From assembly GCF_000002985.6 (NCBI RefSeq), contig NC_003284.9, positions 14,260,001 through 14,324,000 on the forward strand: DNA of 64,000 bases. Direction: 5' to 3'. Made by a program: the position numbers and the translations under genes. This document shows positions 1-11,000 of the stretch, piece after piece (the stretch's first letter is position 1; each line of letters opens with the position of its first letter). Origin of the DNA: Caenorhabditis elegans. Lineage: Eukaryota > Nematoda > Chromadorea > Rhabditida > Rhabditidae. Under the pieces are notes generated by a model that searched no databases, was not told where the DNA came from, and saw only the letters and a list, made by a program, of their open reading frames with translations.

Positions 1-150
1 GCTGAACTTACAATTAAGAAAACTTTATGTATAATTATTACACAAACTTTTTTCTAAACGTTGGGTTACAACAGCCATGTTTTTAATTTATTTAATTGAT
101 ATCCCGATTATTCTAATGAAATATCAAAAACCCATTAATGTTTTTTTCAG

Positions 151-2435
151 CTCAATGCCTTAGCGATCAATTTTGTCACCTTGCTCTCAACCACTACGGA
201 CATTAATAGTGTCAGCAGCTCACGACTTTCATTAGCAACACTTACTCCATATGATCCATATTATTCTGTTCAAGGAGGTGTAAGTTTGTTCAGAATTTCA
301 ATATATTGTATCTAACTTGACTGGAACAATGTCCACTTTTAAGTTTTCATTGAGGTTTCTTGACAATTACTTCATGCCGGAAATTGTATAATAGACATTT
401 CCAAATGAGCATAGCCTGTGTTACTTTCAAGAATAATTTCCAGATTTGGGAACTGAGCGCAACAGATGTGTTAAATAACGTGCCACGTAGTGGTGTCACA
501 ATTGAAGGAGATATCGACTCGTAAGATTCAATCAATTCGACAAAACTTATGATAAACTGACATTTCAGTGCTCTCATAGGTCTTGCAGATCTAGCATTCA
601 CAGTCAATAAAAATGCTTCAACTGATACCAGGAACAATGTCCAACGATCCGTAGTCTTGTTGACAGCTGAGTGGTAAGTAGGTTTTTTAAAATATTTATT
701 TTGTTCAGCTTCTTTTCAATTTTTGATGTTTTCTTTTTTTCGTTCATAGCCACTCCAAGTTTTTCCTGACTATTTTCAATTTGAAAAAAGTTTCTTAGAA
801 ATTTTCATCAATTTTTTCTATGTAAGACTTTGTTTTGATTTGGCAATGTAATTTTCATAACAGTAGGTGAATTACATGTAGTCACATAACATCATCTTTG
901 TTTATATAATTGTATTTAGATGGATTCTGTCCTGTTGGGGCCTGGTTTGGTTTGCTTGGTTGTTAGATTAGTATTTTAAGTACACAATTTATTTTTGAAA
1001 AAAACCCCCAGTCAACGCACATCTATCATTCATAATCATTCAGGCCGTCCAATGCTTTATTGGGAGACAATGTTGCCTCTAAATTTACTGAGCTCGGATT
1101 GAACCTGTTAGTTGTTGGATACAACTTGACGGATGCTGAAACAAGTCAACTTCTGAGAACTGATCGATGGTACAATGCAATCAACAGCTCGGATTCCAAA
1201 ATTACAAACGTTGCTGCCTTCGTGAACCCATTCTATTTTAACAATGGTGCAAATAATTTCTGTAAGTTGTGGCGACCATAGTTTTTTTTTCTCTCATGTC
1301 TCAAGGAGGTCTAGGCAAGTAGGGACAAAACCAAAAAAAAACATAGATTTTGATTATTTGTTTTTTTAATACTTTTATTCAACAAAGAACTTTGATACTG
1401 AGACTAAATTGATCTGATTATTAATAAAAACAGGGTGTCCACCTTTTGGCATCACAAACAGTGTTGATGGCACATATTCGTGGTTCCAAGAGCCATACAA
1501 CTATACTGGACCACATGGCATCAATGGAGTCTGGACAGATCCGTTTGATGGACAGACCGGAAGATACTGCAACTTTGCTAACAACCAATATGTCTACCAA
1601 AACAATGCTGTAAAACTTTTTTTGTTAGTCGGGACTGTAATTATATGTTTTCTTATAGGGCGGAAGTGTGAAAGTTCAAGTCTACTTTGAATTAGAGGCA
1701 GGGAAAGACTTCTTGAACTTCTATGATGCTTCAAACAACTTGATTGCCAGGTGAGATACTGATATAAATTTTGACGAACAATAAGGAAATATGAAATTTA
1801 GCCCTCTTCATTTTTACTTCAATCGGATTTGAAGTTTTCAATTAATCAACCCCCGGCGTTCGGACCGAACAAACATGCGTCCGGTTTTCAGGCATTCAAA
1901 CATTTTCCGAGTGTAGGATTTCACAGCTGCCGACAATTTCTGAGTTTGGCCACTTATTGTACTTTCAATCATATAATTTCAGAAGGAGTGGCTAAACTCG
2001 GAAATTGTCTGCCACCGTGAATACCTACTCTCGGAAAATTTAAACATCGTCAAAAAACCGGACCACCGGACCCCCAATAGTCTAATGAGCATAACTCTTT
2101 TATGGGCATAATGTGCATCATGCGCAAGTCACAGTGTGCTCATAATGCTCAACTTTTCTGGCGATGTGTGCATTAAGCATTTACTGTGCTAAAACAGAAA
2201 AGTTCTTGATGGGCACCTAGAAAATTAACTGAAAAATCAGTTTCATGAGAAAATCTATATTGAAAATATCCATCATGAATCATTCATTAAAAAACTTAAA
2301 TTTTTCAGTTTCACTGGATACGAAATTGCTGGAAGCTCCTTCTTCACGTCAACAACAACTCTCACGGCGCGTTTCACATCGGACAATAAATCAATTTTCC
2401 GTGGATTCTGGGTATCAATCACTCCACAGCCTTGA
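151..2435 (+). CDS. Secreted vWA + CUB domain protein (3' part; 5' end outside window)
   Basis: Seven exons join in frame: 151-279, 444-520, 569-673, 1044-1261, 1434-1609, 1659-1750 and 2309-2435 (TGA at 2433-2435), giving 307 residues plus stop. All introns are GT-AG. The first half (about residues 1-170) resembles a von Willebrand factor A domain, with a hydrophobic beta strand (LNLLVVGYNL) in the 1044-1261 exon; the start of that domain with its metal-site motif lies left of the window. The last 125 residues look like a CUB domain: CPPFG start, W-x-D-P, YCN, a GGSVKVQVYFELE strand, YDASN, FTSDN and GFW. In nematodes this pair occurs in secreted proteins related to the C-type lectin (CLEC) family, many linked to gut or immune function; that role is inference. 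No transmembrane segment is seen. The first in-window exon follows TTTTTTTCAG in phase 0, so upstream coding exons are expected. Domain calls are by eye. Confidence 0.75.
1876..2068. repeat. Imperfect palindromic element in intron of the vWA/CUB gene
   Basis: The arm at 1899-1955 (TTTTCCGAGTGTAGG... to GCCACTTATT) is matched in reverse complement by 1983-2043 (GGAGTGGCTAAACTCGG... to CTCTCGGAAAATT). Outer TCCGGTTTT segments also pair (about 1879-1890 with 2051-2062). This is the form of a small non-autonomous DNA transposon. A second weaker hairpin follows at about 2133-2215 (CAACTTTTCTG paired with CAGAAAAGTT). Confidence 0.6.
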
Positions 2436-2801
2436 ACGTTTTGTTGATAACTATTTTTCGTTCTCATTGAAGTTTATTCAAATTTTGGCTACATTTGTTT
2501 TTTTATCAGTTGTAATGAGACTGCATTTGACACAAATAACATTTAAGCAATATCGGATTGAAGTTTTGTTCAAACTATGTGAAAGGTTAAAAATAATTCA
2601 ATGAAACAAAATTTATACAATCGCTCTTTTTTATCTTGTTTTGAAAACTTGTTTTGATTTTATACCAACAAAGCTGAACACTATGTATGATACAAGGCAA
2701 ATGCAAAATAAGCTATGTTCAGATATGCCATATTTATTTAAGACGTGCAAAATCTGTTGTTTAATAAACTGATACAGAATTCACAAAACGCTTCAAGTTA
2801 T

Positions 2802-3575
2802 TCAAAAAAACAATTTAAAAAGGCAGTCCAAGATATATTTTCTTCGTGGTCCTTCTGTTCCAGGAGGTGGAGAAAGTGTAGTTCCCGGTGGTTGTGGTTC
2901 TTCCGAGGGTGGAGGTGGAGAAAGTGTAGTTCCCGGTGGTCGCGGTTCTTTAGAGGGTGGAGGTGGAGAAAGTGTAGTTCCTGGTGGTCGCGGCTCTGCA
3001 GAGGGTGGAGGTGGAGCAAGTGTAGTTCCCGATGGTCGTGGCTCTTCCGACGGTGGAGGTGGAGAAAGTGTTGTTCCCGGTGGTCGGGGCTCTTCTGATG
3101 GTGGAGGTGGAGAAAGTGTAGTTCCCCATGGTCGCAAACGAGTAGTCCTTCGTCTCCTCGTGTGTCTATCTTGTAACTCGGAGCAAAAAGAGTCGAATTT
3201 CATCAGAGGTGGAAATAGTCCAGAACATCGTTTTTCAGTGATGCTACACTCCTAAAAATCAAAAATAGTTCAAACACTAACCGGTGCTGCGTTTTGCAAG
3301 AGATTGTTTAGCCTCAAGAAAATTAGGGAACACTTTTAAAATAAAAATTGATAAATGTCAAAAACATATTTTTCACTTACATAATATTGATCACAAAGTT
3401 CAGATAATTGTTTCAAATCGTCAATTCCCAAAATAATTGGAATGACAATATCCGCACATTTCTGGCTTGTAGACAATGAGCAATCTGGACCTTGTTTAAG
3501 ATAAGAAGTTGGCAAAGAATAGACGGCTGTAAGTAATGCACACGCTGCCAAGTAATGCATTTTCAAAGTCTGCAT
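2802..3575 (-). CDS. Small secreted cysteine-containing protein with Pro-rich 16-residue repeats
   Basis: Two exons, 3575-3381 and 3251-2802, joined by a GT-AG intron in phase 0, encode 214 residues. The N-terminus is a signal peptide (MHYLAACALLTAVYS, from the second Met at residue 6; a TTTTCAATGCAG acceptor-like site overlaps the first ATG, so trans-splicing could make Met6 the start). Six cysteines lie in residues about 30-105, followed by a basic stretch (HTRRRRTTR) and then six tandem copies of GTTLSPPPPSEEPRPP with small changes, ending in a short basic/hydrophobic tail. The layout suggests a secreted structural or mucin-like protein whose Thr/Ser-Pro repeats could be O-glycosylated. 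I do not recognise the family. The gene is convergent with the vWA/CUB gene, stop to stop 366 bp apart. Confidence 0.75.
2861..3135. repeat. 48-bp coding minisatellite
   Basis: About 5.7 tandem copies of a 48-bp unit lie inside the second exon of the Pro-rich gene. Period 48 keeps the frame and yields the 16-residue protein repeat. Copies differ at several positions (SEEP, SAEP, SKEP; PRPP, PRPS, PQPP), so the array is not a very recent expansion. Confidence 0.9.
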
Positions 3576-4966
3576 TGAAAATGAATTCAGCTCTCTATTT
3601 ATATAGTTGAGGAATAATATGTGAAAAACTGTTGAAAAGAACTCAAACCCCTCTACCTTTTGTTTTCAAGTTGGAATGTGTCCAATGAAAAGATTTTAAT
3701 ATGTTGAATGATAAAATGGGTTAGACCGTTTCAGATAAACAAAATTCATTGTTAAATTTTTTTTTCTGAGTCATTATATTGATGTTTATCGTTTACAGAA
3801 CTCCAAACTTAAAACATCATACAGAAATGTGATTTATTGGTAAATTGGCTTAATTGTACTGGTTGAAAAATTCTAGCTAGTGTTATCCATAATTTTCAGG
3901 TGCAAAAGTTTTTCCAAAAAAAAAATCAAACCTGAAACTGGACTTTTATAGTTCTATTTTAACTGAAGTTTTTTTTTTCAAAACGAAAAAAATCTAATCA
4001 TCAGATAACTTGAAGGTTTTTGATTCCTAAGTGCAAAATAATGGAAACTTAAGTGCCATGCAGTGGAAACTTCCGGTATGTCGCTTCAAGCGGGAATGAA
4101 GATGAAGAGTGTGCAAAAAATTAACTGACCTTGTATTGTGTAAATTTCACGCAGTCCAAAAAGTTGTCTTATTATTATTGGCGTGATTGGTAAATTACGT
4201 TTATTATTCTTCGTTCTAGAAATTTTTAAGACTAAAGCTGTTCGATTCATATAATTTTTGCAAGGTGGAGCATATTTATCACTTTTAACATACTGAGGTT
4301 ACGCAACCTCTCTTTTCGCATCAAAACGCCACAAAAATTCCGCTATGACAGACACATTGTTGTAATATCTGCACTAATGAGCCCAATGAACAAACGATCT
4401 GTCATCTTGTCAATGTCATGGGATATGCAAATTTCTATTGATATCATCGAGCAGAAACTATTGAAGTTTCACGAAATTTCTAAATTTATGATTTTTTCCA
4501 CAACGACCCCAATTGCTCGAAAAAGGGTGTCCTTCTTGCTTTAAATCAAATTGAAATTTTTTTGAATTTTTTTAAAGTGTTGTTTTGTTGTTTCTAACTT
4601 TTTTTACAATTTTGCCACAAAAAATTTAAAAGTCAAAAATATTGATGTTATTGGAGAATTTTTAATGGTTTTAGAAAGTATAATACTTTTTTAATTAGAA
4701 AAATTTTTTAAATCGGTAAATAAACTTTTAAAAGTACAGTTTACGGTATCGTAGCAATTAGAAAGATTTTAAACAGAAAAAACGAATTTGGAAATAAAGA
4801 AACTAACTAGTTGTAAAAAAGCCAAAAGGTACAGAACTACGGTATGTTGCACGATGTAAACTGCAAATTGTTCTGTTAATTTTCAACATTTTACCGTTTT
4901 CAAATGAACTTCAAAAATTAAACGTATTGATGTAATGGTAGTTTTTTTTCTCTAAACTCACTTTAT

Positions 4967-5167
4967 TTATATAGTTGGCCAAAAACCGTAATTCCAGCAA
5001 GCGACAACTTGGGCAAGTTTAATTAGTACAATGATTAAAAAAACGAAAACTATACTTCCATAGTTTCCAACGTCATATGCAGGTATACCATTCCTTGCAC
5101 AATTTACGACCACCATTTTGCCCTTTTTCCGTCCAAGTTTTTTTTTCAAGTTTTGGTTGTAAAACAT
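4967..5167 (-). CDS. Candidate 66-residue single-pass membrane protein (uncertain)
   Basis: This single open frame starts with ATG. It has a basic N-terminus (KKKLGRKKGK), one hydrophobic span (SIVFVFLIIVLIKLAQVVA) and a short tail (CWNYGFWPTI). The stop codon is followed at once by AATAAA (TATATAAATAAAG), and an acceptor-like GATTAG lies a few bases before the ATG. These fit a very short single-exon gene, but the length is within chance for this composition and I recognise no family. Confidence 0.3.
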   Translation of the reverse strand: MFYNQNLKKKLGRKKGKMVVVNCARNGIPAYDVGNYGSIVFVFLIIVLIKLAQVVACWNYGFWPTI

Positions 5168-7154
5168 AGCCGTTTTCTAATCAATCACTGAATCTTTTTG
5201 GTCTACGGACGAATAGCATCTCGCTTGGTTAGCACGCGGCCCTTTTAAAGAGAAATGACAAGTATTTGAGAGGGAGCAAGTGTATAGAACGAAGGGCGAA
5301 TGGAAATAGAAATAACACCAAAAACCAATTGTCGCAGTTTTTCAAGGAGAAAGCTCTGGGGAGGCGGGGAGATAGAATTTTGAAGTGATTTGTCCTTTAC
5401 AATTGATGGGACCTTGTCCTTCAATATACTCACGTTTTTTAAAAATGTTTTTTAAACTTGGTATGGTTTTTAAAAGTTCAAATTTTTATATTTATATTCG
5501 GTGTATGTGTGACTGTCCTTATTTGTTGTCTTGTCCTTTGTTTTTACTGGAACTGGGCTTATTTTTGAGCCCAAATGTTTTTGACAAGTTTGATATATAT
5601 GCCCTTAAGAAATTAATCATTTATAAAATATGCGCATTTAAAAATGACGTGCTTTTTTATCTAGTTAAGTTTCATTTGAGGAAACGAGTGATATTGCTCG
5701 GCAATCACGTTTACACGTAAAATAAACAAATTTCTTTTAAAAAATAGATAAAGCCTCGAGCATATAATAATCACTACTTAATTTTTCATACTTCAAAAAT
5801 GAAGAAAAACGATGTTTGAAGCAGTAGAGTGGCTGGCAATTGATAATTGAAAAAATGTCTAACCAGTAAAAATAATAATAATAAAAAGTTGCTGAATTTT
5901 AAATTGTGGTTCAAAATTGTTACTAACTTTTTCATCAGTTTTTAGTTGCTATTCCGTTTATTTTTAAACAGTTTCAGACAAACGGCACTTTAAAAACTTG
6001 AAAACAATTGTCTATTTCAATAATATCCCCAGTTTAACCAAGTTTTTCTATTTCATATTCTGTTTCTTGCTCACTTTAATTATTCTGAAAGCTATGTTAC
6101 CAATTTAAGAAAATGGCTCAATGATCCAAGTACACGATTTGGTGACCTTTACTCTTCCACTTTCCCGTCATTTAATCTTCATTCGTATCGGTTTTTTATG
6201 ACCAGGTTTCCATTTGCCTAACTAGGAAAAAGATCAGTGTTCTCCAAAAGAGCATTTTTAGATTATGTTGATATATACATACGATATTCCTGGAATGCTT
6301 CTATAAAAAAGGTGTATACTCAATGCTTATCTATAAACTTTTGTTTTCCATTTGTTGAAATATTGATTTAATTGTTGATTTTGTTGATCTCATCACTATT
6401 GGGGAATTTTTTCAAATTGCCGACTATATGCAAATTGAAAAATTCTGAGAAGTACATCTAATAAAAGTGAATAACCCCACAGATCACAATTATTTTGATT
6501 GTTCATTAATTTCTGCATTTTCATTAAAATTTATATAGATTTTAACATCTTAAGGTTTCTAAAATTAGAGTTCATATAATGCACATCAACTGAATACTTT
6601 ATATAAATTTTCAATCTTTTTGTTCATTGGTTTTTTCAGGTTGTATTTCAGAAATAAATTTTTAAAACTGCAATGAAAAAAAAATTGTTTAGTACGATAT
6701 GTCATTTTTTTTTCGTACTTTACGAATCCTAATAAATTCTTTGTTTGAATCATGTTCAAACCACCCTTTTTTACAACAATTTTAATATAAAATAAAATTG
6801 TATTTGACCAGTTTGCATTCTTATAAGTCTATAGAAAACCTATCCATAAACTGTCAATTGGAAGTAAGTAAAGTATATCAAAATACAGTCAGTTTGAAAA
6901 AAATCAACAAAAAAAAGGTTAAGTTTTAATCAGCGTGTGTAATTTTATTTTAAAACAAGTTTTTGTTCCACCTGAAAAAGATAATAAACAAGCCTGTTGG
7001 GGAACTTAATAAGTTTTTTTTTATAATTTATATAGTACAAGAGCCACAAAATGCACAACTTTATTTAGAAATTTATATATACTTAATCTTTATCATGCTC
7101 GTTTCAATGTTTGAGTGGGTCATACCCTCTTGTCCATTGCATATATTTCCACAT

Positions 7155-7331
7155 TTACTGCTTGTAGCGGTGGTCAAGTGCATCACCAAATTGATGTGGC
7201 GGTGTTGGAGCAAGATCAACTGTCAAGATAACATAAACTTGCGAAGTTGTCCTTTTCCCTGATCCTTCCACTCGGAATTTGAACGTGCAACAAGGCATAT
7301 CTCATTCGATTACGTCTTCCTTCACTTCCAT
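7155..7331 (-). pseudogene. Coding-like fragment with one in-frame TGA
   Basis: Reading minus from ATG at 7331, the frame gives MEVKEDVIE, a TGA, then DMPCCTFKFRVEGSGKRTTS and on to ...DALDHRYKQ and TAA (7155-7157). The part after the TGA can start at its own ATG (7298) for 47 residues. Codon choice and residue mix look more like coding sequence than the surrounding AT-rich DNA, and a polypyrimidine-TTTTAG acceptor lies about 33 bp upstream. It could be a small gene using the second ATG, a gene remnant with one nonsense change, or chance. I do not recognise the family. Confidence 0.3.
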
Positions 7332-8050
7332 TTTTGAAGCTCAGATCTATCTGACGGCTTCATCTAAAAGGGGAAAGAAGGGTGAGACAAAAGAGTAACT
7401 TTTTGGAATCTTCTATTTTTTATGCTTTCGTGTTTCTAGGAGTAAGATGGGGTGCTCGTATCTGATTTGAAAATTTTTGAGATTTCGGAATTGAAAAGTT
7501 TGGGGTATTTTGCTAGGAAGAAAATGTTCTTTAAGGTTTGACTGTCTTTTTTAAAAATTAATCTTCACTAACCCGTTCATTTATGAACTTGTTCGTTCAC
7601 TTAAAATTTATCTTCTGAGCCAGCTTTTTTCTACGGAAACCTTACGAGACAAATTAGCATTTTGACATTTTTATTCTCAAGTTCGCACACAAATTAAATT
7701 CTGTCCAATTGCAAATTCAAATCATTATACGCACGTCTACCAAAAAATGTCACTTTTTGATAGATTTCTCCATTTTTAGAATAGCACTGCCTCCAATGCG
7801 CACCAAGCAATTTTCTACAAACTTTGCAGCTCTAATTAATTCGAAAATAGTTTTGTTGAAAAAAGTTATTCTGATTTTTTGCAAAACAAATTTTGAGTTA
7901 CCCCATAGTTTTAGAAAAAAAATTTCTGAAAATATTGGAGCATGTTGTAAAAAAAGTATTTTTTCAAAAATATGTTAATTTGACATTTCCAAACTTTTCT
8001 TGAAAGTCGTTATAATCATCATTTTCAAAAGTTCATTTCTAAATTTTAGA

Positions 8051-8057
8051 TTTTCAG
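8051..8057 (+). promoter_or_regulatory. Possible SL1 trans-splice acceptor for the distal del-1 start
   Basis: TTTTCAG ends 23 bp before the ATG at 8081. In the frame of that ATG a TGA lies at 8063-8065, so sequence just upstream is untranslated and 8081 (or Met7 at 8099) is the first usable start. Confidence 0.35.
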
Positions 8058-8080
8058 ATTACTGATCTCATCATGCTATA

Positions 8081-11000
8081 ATGCCATTCGGTGTCACAAT
8101 GGGAAACCGTAAAAATTTGGTGCATCGAATTTTAACACCCCGTTTGCTCAGAAGAAATGAGGAACGGTATAGAGAAACCGAAGCTCTTGTGAAAAAATTC
8201 AAGAAAAAGGAAGAAAAAGAAAAGGTTGGTTGGCTTTTTCTTTTTTCTTTTGCATAAATTAAGATCAAATAATAATTGCCAAATTTCAAATCGCAATAAA
8301 AAAGATGAGAAATTTTTTAGTAACACTCATCAAAAATGGACTCACGAGATGTCGGCCGCTTTACATTTTCCCACAATTTTTCAAAATTAAGGTTCACTTT
8401 TTTGATAGTCTTTCTTGTTTTTATATTCGTTCAAAAATTTCAAAAAATTTCAGAAAAACTTAAGAGGGACATCTTAATGGCCTGCACAGTAGATCTATTT
8501 TTATAACTTATTACTCAAAATAATGAAGAACAAACATTATTGAAAGGCACCTTTGTTTCAAACTGTTCACATCATAATTTACACATAAGTTTGTATTTGT
8601 GTATTTTTTTTTGTGGGCTTTTCTGTAAAAGTATGAATTAGAACAAATGTAAAAACTGATTGTCATTCCAAATGTTTGAATAGTTTGTAAAATGCTATTG
8701 TTTTTTGATCAGTTAAACGCCCACCGTCAAAAAAAAATGAAGTGTGAAAATAAAAAAGTTAAGAGCAAATAAAAACACACGAAGATCCTAAAATAAAGTG
8801 AGTGAGAAAAAAACATTTTTGAAAAGTGTTTCCCGGAGGAACTGAAAACTGAGTGATGAGTAGAAAAAGTCAGCAATAAAAATAAATAGTAAATTACATC
8901 ATTCAAACTATTTTTGTATATAAACATGAAGCGTAGAACACGGAATCAAATTATTACAATTGTAGTTTTGTTATACAAACCATTAATGAACACAGAAAAA
9001 ACGTATGAATAAAACATTTTGAGTTCTCCGACTTCAAAATTTCTCAGACTTGAAGCATGTTTGACTGTTTTTTTTGTAATTCAATATTGCTGCTCGGATA
9101 TACATACTGCTTCAAATGTATTACTTCAAAGGTAGATAGTCAATACAATTGTTTTTGAAAAATTAAAAAAAAATATTGGGAATAAAACTACAATAACATT
9201 TTTAATTAAACTTTAGCTGAGACTACTTCGACTTATTTTCCATTCTTCATTCTCCCAATTTTAAAACCCAAAAAAATGGCTCAGATGAGATTTTCCTTTT
9301 GCACAAACCTCGTCATTCAAAAAAGAGCGCATAGTTGCAAGAGAGCCCCCTCTTCTCCCTCCATCTCCAAAAACGTAAACGAGTCCCTGGTGAGCCACAA
9401 TTCTAGTAGACCTTTCGACGCCTTTCGACTACCTAAAAGGGCTCGCGAGCCAAGGCCCGGCACATTTATCCATGTCATTTTCGGAAAGCACCACTGGGTG
9501 GTGTGGTGGTGGTGAAGCTGGTGGTGCTTCTGAAGATTCATCTCCAACTCATTCACACATTTTTGCACTTTGAGCTTCTGTTTTTTGGTTTTGAAGAATT
9601 TTCCCAAATTGTACGTTCATGTAATTCGAAGAAATGCTCGACTGTGCAACAATTAAAAAACGATTTACAAAGTCACCGTATTCTATATTCACCTTGTCTT
9701 CGGTATGTTGATATTCTCACTTTAATTGTTATTAAAATGTTATTAAAAGCTCACTCATTTTAGAAAGAATATACCATAGCAAATATAATTTTCTGGCACA
9801 ATGTACTACATCAATTTTTAAAATTATATACTAATAGTAACTTTTTTGCATTTGAAGGCAAACCCAATCAAATCTGGTACGTACCCACGAGACAATAAAA
9901 ATCTGAAGGAGCATAGTCAGTATCATTGATTATTATCATTAGTTCGAGTTTAAAACATTGATCTGAGATTATCTATGATCATTAGTCGATGCTGATAACG
10001 CCTTGTTGGATTGATGTATTTCACTCTCACTTGAAGGCGTGGGGTCATCGATGGCTCAGTGTGTGATCGCTAGTAATCGGGAGGTCAACTCTAGCAAAGT
10101 TCAAGTCCCACCTCAACCCCCGAAATTTACCTAGCAGTAAATGGGACGTGGTGCAATTCACGGGGCAGTTCAGTGGATTCCATCACATCCACTGACCGAA
10201 ATTTCCACAGTAACTTCCAGCTCTTTGGAATAGAGCATAAAAAATAAAATTTTTTCGTGATTACAATTTTCACTGGATTTGGGAACTTTAAGCGATAAGA
10301 ACTGTCGATTTAGAAATTATTTTTCGGTAACGTTTGTGCAGCTATCATGTGTGAGTATAAAAAAAATAGCCAATTCAATTTTTCGGAATATATTGCCACC
10401 TTTAAAGATTCATGTATTTTTTGAAATAAACCGAGATTTATGCGTTCAAAGTAAGTTTGTTTTTAACTTTTTGCTGAACTGTTACAAAACAATATGGCAC
10501 TTAGCTTCGCAACAAAACGACTTACAATGAAAATAATACTGTGAAGCTGCCAAAAATAATTTTTTTATGTGTTAATGGAATTATTTGAAATATATTTCTT
10601 GTGCATTCCCAATGCGTTTTCAAAAATGTATCAACAAATGCAATTCTAAAAATGTTAAAAATGTACTTTGGTTCTAGGAATAATATTCACCTTTTGTTTA
10701 TAATTGACTACAAAACGGCTGAACTCTGACCTTTTATATCATTTTTGTTTTGCCACAAACTATGACCCACTAAAAGTCAGTGGTACTCTTTGCCTAAATC
10801 CTTTTCTAAGAAAATTGATAGATTTAGCGGGAAGGCGTCGACAGACTCACTCACTTCGTTTCAAGCTCCGCCTACCCATCATTTGACACCAGCGGGCCTC
10901 TCTTCCTCTTGTGTTTTTTTATGAGAAAGTGAACTGCAGAGAAACGGAACTATTTTAGTATTTTGTTTTATTATTTTATTTTTCTGTTAGAATTTTACCA

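Larger units (their letters stand above)
3576..8080. other. 4.5-kb AT-rich intergenic region upstream of del-1
   Basis: This stretch is AT-rich, with many homopolymer T/A runs and no convincing multi-exon gene. It holds two weak small-ORF candidates, entered separately at 4967-5167 and 7155-7331 (both minus). The stretch 5200-5400 is slightly less AT-rich. From 7332 to 8050 I see nothing except an acceptor-like TTTTCAG ending at 8057, which would trim the del-1 leader. Confidence 0.5.

Noticed and set aside
2798..3098. Plus- and minus-strand Trp/Arg- or His-rich frames over the Pro-rich repeat
   Set aside because: These are out-of-frame shadows of the 48-bp repeat; only the minus frame with signal peptide and splice makes sense.
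5195..5245. tRNA-like string CTTGGTTAGCACGCGGCCC
   Set aside because: It resembles a D-arm only; there is no box B or T-arm downstream and no acceptor stem.
9276..9763. Plus and minus frames of 80-96 residues in the del-1 first intron
   Set aside because: They come from a G+C-rich, promoter-like patch; no exon boundaries fit a gene model.
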